Of a stretch of 5,618 bases of DNA, positions 1 through 5,250 are shown in pieces. The stretch spans positions 1-5,618 of the forward strand of contig JAKAQU010000212.1 in NCBI GenBank assembly GCA_021819535.1, given 5' to 3'. This stretch comes from Pseudomonadota bacterium (GTDB lineage Bacteria; Pseudomonadota; Alphaproteobacteria; Acetobacterales; Acetobacteraceae). Positions within the stretch are counted from its first letter, which is position 1, and every line of letters begins with the position of its first letter. A model generated the notes under the pieces. That model worked only from the letters and a program-made list of their open reading frames with translations. It was not told the origin of the DNA and ran no database searches. Position numbers and translations under genes: made by a program.

Positions 1-834
1 GAGTGCCAGCGTCACGCGCCGGCCGAAGCGGATGGCGAGGCGGGTTGCGAGCGGGGTCGAGAGCAGCGAGACGAGGTAGGTCGCGAAAACATTGCTGAGC
101 TCGGCCGGGCCGAGATGATAAGGGGGCGCGGCGAGCAGAAAATTGACGAAAGTGAAGGTCGCGACGATCGAGAACAGAACCGCGAAGCCGGCGGCGTAGG
201 TTGCGATCAGGCGCGGATTGCCGAGATGGGCGACAATTCCGTCGAGTGCGGCGCGAAGCCCGCGCTGCGGGCGGAAACGCTGCTCGAACGGGAGCACGAG
301 CGCGACGATGAGGGCAGCGCCGGCGGTGAGTGCGGCAAGGGCCACGAACCCGGCCCGCCAGCCGATCAGTGCCGCGGCATAGCCGGCGACGAGCCGGCCG
401 CAGAATCCGCCGAGAATGGTGCCGATCGAATAATTGCCGGCGAGGCTGATATTCTCGGCATCCTGCGCCTCATCGCCGATATAGGCGACCGTCACCGCGA
501 AGATGAACGGCAGCAATAGCCCCTGGGCGAAGCGGAACGCGAGCAGCATGGCGAAGCTCGGCGCAAAGGCGATGGCGAGGGTCGGCAGCGCGAGCAGGAA
601 CCCGGCGCCAACGATGAGACGCTTGCGCCCCAGCCGGTCGGAGACCGAGCCGACGAAGGGTGCGACAATCGCGACCGCCGCCAGGGGGGCGGTGACGGTA
701 AGGCCGGTTTCGGCGAGCGGGACGCGATAAGCGCCGGCGAGAACGGCGAGAATCGCCTGCGTCGTGTAGAGATTGATGAAGGTGCCGAAGCCGGCTGCCA
801 TGACGCCGAGGCGGCGCTGCTGGAATGTCGTCAC
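1..834 (-). CDS. MFS transporter, YnfM-like, C-terminus outside window
   Basis: This is an inner-membrane secondary transporter of the major facilitator superfamily. 278 codons are visible, and the frame is still open at base 1; such proteins are usually near 400 residues. Several hydrophobic segments are evident, such as about 11-33, 45-62, 73-92 and 95-118. The loop after the second segment carries the MFS motif A (GSVSDRLGRKR, residues 62-72). A GGFCGRLVAG stretch at 142-151 resembles the conserved helix 5 region of YnfM-type drug/metabolite exporters. A degenerate second motif A (LAIRFGRR) is near 266-273. The chosen start is GTG at 834, about 10 residues before the first helix. An in-frame GTG at 863-861 and ATG at 900-898 are alternatives. 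The ATG would add 22 non-hydrophobic residues read through a GC hairpin, and its AAAGGG lies only two bases upstream. The substrate cannot be told. The gene follows the metal permease by 72 bases, so co-transcription is possible. Confidence 0.88.
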   Translation of the reverse strand, partial: MTTFQQRRLGVMAAGFGTFINLYTTQAILAVLAGAYRVPLAETGLTVTAPLAAVAIVAPFVGSVSDRLGRKRLIVGAGFLLALPTLAIAFAPSFAMLLAFRFAQGLLLPFIFAVTVAYIGDEAQDAENISLAGNYSIGTILGGFCGRLVAGYAAALIGWRAGFVALAALTAGAALIVALVLPFEQRFRPQRGLRAALDGIVAHLGNPRLIATYAAGFAVLFSIVATFTFVNFLLAAPPYHLGPAELSNVFATYLVSLLSTPLATRLAIRFGRRVTLAL

Positions 835-869
835 GGCGGCTTTCGTCCCACCCGTTTCCACGCAGCCCC

Positions 870-886
870 TCCCCGAGGCGCGGGGA
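870..886 (-). other. Short GC hairpin between permease and MFS gene
   Basis: A 6-bp perfect stem (TCCCCG / CGGGGA) with a five-base loop lies in the 72-base gap after the permease stop. No T-run follows on the minus strand, so it is not a convincing intrinsic terminator. It could slow transcription or protect the 3' end of the metal operon message. Its presence mildly favours the internal GTG start for the MFS gene over the upstream ATG. Confidence 0.3.
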
Positions 887-906
887 AACGACAGCCGCAT
901 TACCCT

Positions 907-1731
907 TTATGAATAGCGCCGCCCGGGAAGGCGCGCCAGAGCCGCCAACGGCAGATGAGCGAGCGCGTAGACGATGACGCTGAGGAGGGTGATCGCGAAA
1001 CTGGCTGGCCAGTCCGTGTCATAGGCGAGCGCGAGGCCGCCCCAGGCCTCGGCGAGGGCGAGCACGGCGGCGAGCACAACCCCGGTCGCGACGTGGCGGG
1101 TCCAGCGGAGCGCCGCCGCCGCCGGGCCGACCAGGAGCGTGAACACCAGCAAGACGCCGACCACCTCGGCAGCGAGCGCCGTCGCGATGGCGACGAGGGC
1201 GAGGAACAGCACGGCATAGAGACGGAGCGACACGCCTTTGGCCTCGGCGAGTTCGGGCTGGAGGCTCGCGAACAAAAGCGGGCGCGAAATCACGGCCAGA
1301 GCCGCGAGCGAACCCGCCCCAAGGGTTGCGAGAAGCCGGATCGTCCCCCGCGTCACGGCGAGGACATTGCCGAACAGAAGCGCCGTCGCGACCGTCGCAT
1401 ACGAGGTGAAGAAATGGAGGAACAGCATCCCGAGCCCGAGCGCGAAGGCCAGCACCATGCCGATGGCGACATCGCGGTTCGCGCGATCGACCCCGAGCGC
1501 GCCCATCCCCAACCCGGCGAGCAGGGTTGCGGCCATGAGGCCGGCAAGCGGGGAAAGCCCGAAGAGTGCCGCCCCGGTCGCCCCGGCGAAGCCGGCGTGA
1601 GAGAGGGCATGGCCGGCGAAACTCTGGCCGCGCAAGACGAGAAAATAGCCGACCATTCCCGCCGTCACGGCAACGATGCCGGCGGCGGCGAAGGCGTTAC
1701 GCATGAACTCGTAGTCAAGCATGATGGTCAT
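907..1731 (-). CDS. znuB: Zinc/metal ABC transporter permease (ABC-3 family, ZnuB-like)
   Basis: This is the integral membrane subunit of a cluster-type Zn/Mn ABC importer (274 residues, usual family length), strongly hydrophobic throughout with about eight or nine membrane spans. The family signature VLRGQSFAGHALSHAGFAG is at 32-50, and EVVGVLLVFTLLVGPAAAA at 189-207 matches the conserved coupling region near the C-terminus. The ATG at 1731 is chosen because GGAAAG lies at 1740-1745, eight bases upstream. A second ATG at 1722 has no Shine-Dalgarno sequence. The frame stays open further upstream to 1860, but those codons sit inside the ATPase gene and encode Arg/Ser-rich sequence atypical of the family. 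The start overlaps the ATPase 3' end by 17 bases, which suggests translational coupling. Zinc as substrate is inferred from the Zur-like operator in front of the operon; manganese cannot be excluded from this protein alone. Confidence 0.93.
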   Translation of the reverse strand: MTIMLDYEFMRNAFAAAGIVAVTAGMVGYFLVLRGQSFAGHALSHAGFAGATGAALFGLSPLAGLMAATLLAGLGMGALGVDRANRDVAIGMVLAFALGLGMLFLHFFTSYATVATALLFGNVLAVTRGTIRLLATLGAGSLAALAVISRPLLFASLQPELAEAKGVSLRLYAVLFLALVAIATALAAEVVGVLLVFTLLVGPAAAALRWTRHVATGVVLAAVLALAEAWGGLALAYDTDWPASFAITLLSVIVYALAHLPLAALARLPGRRYS

Positions 1732-2557
1732 GGGCGTGGCTTTCCGTCCCCCCCTGCCCTGCCATATCGTCGTGGCGATGAGCCTCGGCTTCGAGATTGG
1801 CCCCACCCGAGAAGACGAAAACCCGGCCGCCGAGCCGCACCACCTCGATCGGCACGCCATAGAGACGCGAGAGCACCGGCGTCGTGATCACATCCGCAAC
1901 CGGCCCGAGTGCCGCAGCACCCGCGCCGAGATAGAGCACCCGGTCGAGCGCGCCGAGCAGCGGGTTGATCTCATGGGCGACGAAAATCACCGTGAGGCCG
2001 AGATCGCGCTGCACCTCGCGCACCAGGGCGACGATCTCCTGCTGGAAGCGCGGGTCGAGATTGACCAGCGGCTCATCGAGAAGCAGCAGCCGCGGATGGC
2101 CGATCAGCGCCTGAGCAAGAAGGAGGCGCTGGCGTTCCCCCCCCGAAAGCTCGCCGAGCGGGCGGCGGGAGAGTGCCAGCGCACCGACCCGCTCCAATGC
2201 CGAGGCCACCTCGCGCCGCCCGTCGCGGTCGAGAATGGGTAGGCCGAGGCGATGGCCGCGCACCACCCCGGCGACGAAATCATAACCCGAAAGCCGCACC
2301 GCGCCGGGCAGGGAACGGCGTTGCGGAATGGTGCCGATCGCCGGATTCCCGCGCCTCGGGAGTGCGCCAAAAACGCGGATTTCGCCGGCGAGTGGGGCAA
2401 GAAGCCCGAGGGTCGCACGCAAAAGCGTCGTCTTCCCCGAGCCGTTCGGGCCGAGAAGGCCGATGAACTCCCCCTCCGCGATCGCGAGATCGACGTGCCG
2501 CAAAACCTCGCGCCCGCCGACAGCGAGCGTGAGGTTGCGAAATTCAAGAATATTCAA
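1715..2557 (-). CDS. znuC: Zinc/metal ABC transporter ATPase (ZnuC-like) with His-rich tail
   Basis: This is the cytoplasmic ATPase that powers metal import through the adjacent permease (280 residues). Visible motifs in order are Walker A GPNGSGKT (36-43), Q-loop Q79, ABC signature LSGGE (137-141), Walker B LLLLDE (157-162), D-loop NLD (166-168) and H-loop H195. The position usually held by an aromatic A-loop residue (as in YGxRxVL) is V13. The start codon is TTG at 2557-2555. It overlaps the TGA stop of the binding-protein gene as TTGA and has no clear Shine-Dalgarno sequence, so reinitiation by terminating ribosomes is likely. No alternative start occurs nearby that would keep the first beta strand. 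The last 21 residues carry six histidines (H260, H262, H274, H276, H278, H279) and several acidic residues, a plausible metal-binding tail. The stop lies inside the permease gene. A run of eight G encodes part of the ABC signature. Confidence 0.94.
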   Translation of the reverse strand: MNILEFRNLTLAVGGREVLRHVDLAIAEGEFIGLLGPNGSGKTTLLRATLGLLAPLAGEIRVFGALPRRGNPAIGTIPQRRSLPGAVRLSGYDFVAGVVRGHRLGLPILDRDGRREVASALERVGALALSRRPLGELSGGERQRLLLAQALIGHPRLLLLDEPLVNLDPRFQQEIVALVREVQRDLGLTVIFVAHEINPLLGALDRVLYLGAGAAALGPVADVITTPVLSRLYGVPIEVVRLGGRVFVFSGGANLEAEAHRHDDMAGQGGTESHAHDHHA

Positions 2558-3447
2558 TGGCTGGACGCGGGCAGAGCGCGATCGACGGCATCGAGTTCAT
2601 CGGCCATCCAGCGCTGATAATCCTTGCCCGACGGCTCGGTCTCGGACGCACCGACCACGGGGATGCCATATTCATGGGCGATCTTCTGCATTTTCTCGGC
2701 CACCGGGTCGCTCGCCTGGGCATTATAGATCATCAGCCGCACGCGGTGTTGACGCAGATCATTCTCGAACGCCGCGACATCCTTCGCCGAGGGTTCGGTA
2801 TCGTTCATCACCGCCATTTGGAACGGCATGTCGCGCACCACCATGCCGAGACGCGCGAACATTTCGCCGAACACCGGCTCGGTCGCCGTCACCGGTGTTC
2901 CGGCAAGACGCGTGCGGAGCCGGGAGATCATGGCCTCGATCGGGGCGAGCGAGGCCTCAAACCGCGCCAGATTGGCGGCGAACTCGGCCTTGTGCGCGGG
3001 ATCGTCGGCGCTGAGCGCCTGGCTCAAGCGCTCGGCGACGCGGTGCATGGTGGCGGGGTCGTACCAGATATGCGGATTATCCCCGCTCTTGCGCCCGATC
3101 AGGGCGGCGGCGACAATGGTCTGGCGCCCGGCGGCGGGGGAGGCGGCGAGGAGTTTTTCCATCCACGGGTCATAATCGATGCCGCTATAGACGACGATTT
3201 TCGCGCCCGCGACGGCCCGCGCGACGGAAGCGCTGGCCTCGAAAAGATGCGGATCCTGGTTCGGGTTTTCGAGAATGCTGGTCACCGAGACGGCCTCGCC
3301 GCCGATCTGGTGCGCAACGTCGCCGTAAAAATTCTCCGCTGCCACAACGCCGATCGGCCCCGCCGCATGGGCAGTGGCGATGGTTGCGAACGACAAAGCA
3401 AGGCGGACGGCGGCGAGGCCGAGAGGGCGGAGACGCGGGCGATGCAT
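2554..3447 (-). CDS. znuA: Periplasmic zinc/metal-binding protein of ABC importer (ZnuA/TroA-like)
   Basis: This cluster A-I substrate-binding protein captures metal in the periplasm and delivers it to the permease encoded downstream (297 residues). A signal peptide is seen: an Arg-rich start, a hydrophobic core at about 10-25, and probable cleavage after AHA (26-28). Likely metal ligands by family pattern are H67 (DPHLFE), H126 (NPHIWY), E190 (TEPVFG) and an acidic residue in SETEP (E269 or E271). This His2-Glu-Glu/Asp type differs from the three-His E. coli ZnuA, and no His-rich loop is present between the first two ligands. Metal specificity is therefore inferred from the Zur-like operator 77 bases upstream of the gene. 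The ATG at 3447 has AAGGAA nine bases upstream. The stop codon overlaps the ATPase start by three bases. The family assignment is certain; zinc rather than manganese is likely. Confidence 0.93.
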   Translation of the reverse strand: MHRPRLRPLGLAAVRLALSFATIATAHAAGPIGVVAAENFYGDVAHQIGGEAVSVTSILENPNQDPHLFEASASVARAVAGAKIVVYSGIDYDPWMEKLLAASPAAGRQTIVAAALIGRKSGDNPHIWYDPATMHRVAERLSQALSADDPAHKAEFAANLARFEASLAPIEAMISRLRTRLAGTPVTATEPVFGEMFARLGMVVRDMPFQMAVMNDTEPSAKDVAAFENDLRQHRVRLMIYNAQASDPVAEKMQKIAHEYGIPVVGASETEPSGKDYQRWMADELDAVDRALPASSH

Positions 3448-3456
3448 GGGCAGGGG

Positions 3457-3462
3457 TTCCTT
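3457..3462 (-). promoter_or_regulatory. Ribosome binding site of metal-binding protein gene
   Basis: AAGGAA on the minus strand lies nine bases before the ATG at 3447. It supports that start and is the only clear Shine-Dalgarno site for the first gene of the ABC operon. It lies outside the upstream stem-loop, so that structure does not directly occlude it. Confidence 0.7.
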
Positions 3463-3480
3463 GGCCTGCGGTAAGCGCTG

Positions 3481-3523
3481 GTGACCCGATGCCGACGCCC
3501 TGGCGGGCTTGGCATCGGGTCAC
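3481..3523 (-). repeat. Perfect 13-bp inverted repeat (5' UTR stem-loop)
   Basis: GTGACCCGATGCC at 3481-3493 is the exact reverse complement of GGCATCGGGTCAC at 3511-3523. Within the 17-base loop, GCCC (3497-3500) can pair with GGGC (3505-3508), making a two-tiered hairpin. On the minus strand it lies directly after the predicted operator/promoter and 33 bases before the ABC operon start codon, so it would form at the 5' end of the message. No T-run follows on either strand, which argues against an ordinary intrinsic terminator. It could stabilise the mRNA, act as a second protein-binding dyad, or be a remnant small repeat. The structure is plain; its role is unknown. Confidence 0.8.
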
Positions 3524-3547
3524 AAAGAAATGTTATAACGTTTCTTT
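3524..3547 (-). promoter_or_regulatory. Zur-type operator of the metal ABC operon
   Basis: This is a 24-bp palindrome in which 11 of 12 base pairs match; only T3531/G3540 breaks symmetry. The central 18 bases are GAAATGTTATAACGTTTC. The TGTTATAAC core is the hallmark of Zur (zinc uptake regulator, Fur family) boxes in alphaproteobacteria. Its place directly upstream of a Zn/Mn ABC operon and over a TATAAC -10 box fits repression by zinc-loaded Zur. Regulator identity is inferred; no zur gene is in the window. Confidence 0.82.
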
Positions 3548-3559
3548 TTACAGCCGCAA
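3532..3559 (-). promoter_or_regulatory. Putative sigma70-type promoter of metal ABC operon
   Basis: On the minus strand, TTGCGG (3559-3554) and TATAAC (3537-3532) are separated by 16 bases, a workable -35/-10 pair. The -10 lies in the centre of the Zur-type palindrome, so a bound repressor would block RNA polymerase. Transcription would start near 3525, giving a leader of about 78 bases that begins with the stem-loop. The -35 match is only moderate. Confidence 0.5.
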
Positions 3560-3635
3560 CCCGGATTGCGCAGAAAATCCGACCAAAAGCAGGATCGAGG
3601 CGGCGCTGGGCGGAAAGATACTGCCCCGGCGTGCC

Positions 3636-5183
3636 TCAACCCGGCTGTTTGCCATGCCCCGCAGTGAGCGGAAGCGGCACCCAGCGCAGCCCATCCTGCC
3701 CTTGGATCAGGAGCAGCACCATCTTCCGGCTCTGCTTTCGCGCCTTGGCTACCCGCGCCTCGACTTCGGCGGGGCTGTTCACGTCCTCCTGCTGCACCTG
3801 CATGATGACGTCGCCGGGGCGCAACCCACGCTCGGCGGCGGCGCTGTCGGCGCCGACATCGATGATGACGACGCCCTTCTGGTCGGCGTTGAGACCGAAT
3901 TTATCCCGCGTCTCGGGGCCGATCGGCGCCACCTTGAGGCCGAGCCCGGAGATCGCGACCGGCGCCGCCGGCGCGGGCGCCGGGGTCGAGAGCGAGGCGG
4001 GTTTGCTGTCATCCTCCGGCATTTCGGCGATCCGCGCCGAGACCGTTTCTTCCTTGCCATCGTGCCAGACGACGATCGGCACATCCGTCCCGATCGCCGT
4101 TTCCGCCACCATGCGCGGCAGATTGTGCAACTCCTTCACGTCCTGATTGTTGAATTTCAGGATGATATCACCGTTCTTGATCTGCGCCTTGTCGGCCGGC
4201 CCGCCTTCGGTGACGCCGGCGACCATCACCCCGCGCGGCTCCTTGAGGCCGAGGCTCTCGGCGATATCGGGCGTCACCTGCTGGATGCGCACACCGAGCC
4301 AGCCGCGCCGCGGCTTGCCGTATTTCAGCAATTGCGCGACCACGGTTTTCGCCATGTTGGAGGGAATGGCGAAGCCGATGCCGATCGAGCCGCCGGAGGG
4401 CGAATAAATCGCGGTGTTGATGCCGATCACGTTGCCGTTCATGTCGAACAGCGGCCCGCCGGAATTGCCGCGGTTGATCGGCGCATCGGTCTGGATGAAA
4501 TCGTCGTACGGTCCCTGGCGGATATCGCGCCCGCGCGCCGAGACGATCCCCGCCGTCACCGTGCCGCCGAGCCCGAACGGATTGCCGATCGCGAGCACCC
4601 AATCCCCCACCCGCATCGTCGAGGAATCGCCGAAGGAGAGCGCGTGAAGCGGCTTGTCCGGCTTGACCTGAAGCACTGCGATGTCGGTGCGGTCATCACG
4701 CCCGACCAGCTTCGCCTTCATCGAGGTGCCATCCTGCAGGGTGACGGTGATTTCATCGGCGCCATCGATCACGTGGTTGTTGGTGACGATGATGCCGGAG
4801 GCATCGACGACGAAACCGGAGCCGAGGCTCTGCATTTTACGCACCGGCCCCTGGCCGTCATCCGCCCCCCCGCCTTGTCCCCCGCCTTGCCCGCCGCCTT
4901 GCCCCCCGGGGCGGTTCTTTTCCATGAAATCATGGAAAAACTGCTCGAATGGCGAGCCGGGCGGAAAGACCGGCATTTCCGGCAGATTGCCAGCGCGCGC
5001 CTGCACGTTCTGGCTGCTCGCGACATTGACCACGCCGGGCAGCAATTCGGCGGCGAGATCGGCGAAGCTCGCCGGCGCCTCGCGCGCGCTCGCCGGGGCA
5101 AACCTCGCCGGCACCACGACGAACGCGGCCAGCGCGGCGGCAGCGGCGAGAAAACGCAGGCGGCGGAAAGAAGCGTTGATCAT
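3636..5183 (-). CDS. degP: Periplasmic serine protease/chaperone of the Do family (DegP/DegQ/MucD-like)
   Basis: This HtrA protease degrades or refolds damaged envelope proteins in the periplasm (515 residues, normal for the two-PDZ type). It has a signal peptide with an Arg-rich start, an Ala/Val core at 12-26 and probable cleavage after ASA (31-33). An LA-loop-like segment at about 62-116 contains a Gly/Gln repeat. The trypsin-like core follows with catalytic H137 (TNNHVI), D167 (RTDIAV) and S241 (GNSGGP). PDZ1 spans about 293-385, a Pro/Ala linker about 395-410, and PDZ2 about 412-500. The ATG at 5183 is supported by AGAGGA ten bases upstream. It lies 67 bases downstream of hflC on the same strand; hflKC next to a Do protease is a recurrent proteobacterial arrangement, so co-transcription is likely. 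No clear terminator follows its stop. DegP, DegQ and MucD cannot be separated from sequence alone. Confidence 0.96.
   Translation of the reverse strand: MINASFRRLRFLAAAAALAAFVVVPARFAPASAREAPASFADLAAELLPGVVNVASSQNVQARAGNLPEMPVFPPGSPFEQFFHDFMEKNRPGGQGGGQGGGQGGGADDGQGPVRKMQSLGSGFVVDASGIIVTNNHVIDGADEITVTLQDGTSMKAKLVGRDDRTDIAVLQVKPDKPLHALSFGDSSTMRVGDWVLAIGNPFGLGGTVTAGIVSARGRDIRQGPYDDFIQTDAPINRGNSGGPLFDMNGNVIGINTAIYSPSGGSIGIGFAIPSNMAKTVVAQLLKYGKPRRGWLGVRIQQVTPDIAESLGLKEPRGVMVAGVTEGGPADKAQIKNGDIILKFNNQDVKELHNLPRMVAETAIGTDVPIVVWHDGKEETVSARIAEMPEDDSKPASLSTPAPAPAAPVAISGLGLKVAPIGPETRDKFGLNADQKGVVIIDVGADSAAAERGLRPGDVIMQVQQEDVNSPAEVEARVAKARKQSRKMVLLLIQGQDGLRWVPLPLTAGHGKQPG
4870..4905 (-). repeat. Three 12-bp tandem repeats encoding Gly/Gln linker
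   Basis: Three consecutive 12-bp units (4870-4881, 4882-4893, 4894-4905) share CCGCCTTG on the plus strand and differ only in their last few bases. On the coding strand they give GGQG-type repeats at residues about 93-106 of the Do protease, just before the protease core. The in-frame period means unit gain or loss changes loop length without breaking the gene. E. coli DegP has a Gln/Gly-rich stretch in the equivalent LA loop. Confidence 0.85.
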
Positions 5184-5193
5184 GAAAACCCTG

Positions 5194-5199
5194 TCCTCT
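5194..5199 (-). promoter_or_regulatory. Ribosome binding site of degP-like gene
   Basis: AGAGGA on the minus strand lies ten bases before the ATG at 5183. It supports that start, which also yields a well-formed signal peptide. Confidence 0.65.
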
Positions 5200-5205
5200 T
5201 GAGAC

Positions 5206-5237
5206 CGAAGGCAAAATTGGCCCCGATGTGGCCTTCG
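5206..5237 (-). repeat. 7-bp inverted repeat between hflC and degP
   Basis: CGAAGGC (5206-5212) and GCCTTCG (5231-5237) are perfect inverted copies with an 18-base spacer. On the minus strand a nested GGCC/GGCC pair is followed by AATTTT, but the stem is only four pairs and the T-run is short. It may be a weak attenuator or processing site between the two genes; chance is possible. Confidence 0.35.
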
Positions 5238-5250
5238 CGCAAGCGTCCCC

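Noticed and set aside
115..730. Two plus-strand open frames opposite the MFS gene
   Set aside because: The minus-strand reading gives a coherent MFS protein with motif A; the plus frames give Glu/Arg/Ala-rich sequence with no domain.
1732..1860. Upstream-extended permease start at 1860 (317 residues)
   Set aside because: The extra 43 residues are Arg/Ser-rich, lie wholly inside the ATPase gene and are atypical of the ABC-3 family; the ATG at 1731 has a reasonable ribosome binding site.
955..1887. Long plus-strand open frame (310 codons) opposite permease and ATPase genes
   Set aside because: It is highly charged and low in complexity, antisense to two clear genes, and has no recognisable domain.
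2557..3474. Long plus-strand open frame (305 codons) opposite the metal-binding protein gene
   Set aside because: It lies fully antisense to a convincing gene. Its Arg/Gly/His-rich product fits no family I recognise and is the expected artefact of high-GC coding DNA.
3555..3570. CGCAA / TTGCG 5-bp dyad considered as a degP terminator
   Set aside because: The stem is only five pairs, no T-run follows on the minus strand, and it overlaps the predicted -35 region.
3185..4146. Open frames leaving from the 3481-3523 stem-loop in both directions, both starting Met-Thr-Arg-Cys
   Set aside because: The shared start comes from the inverted repeat itself. Both frames run antisense or out of frame through real genes.
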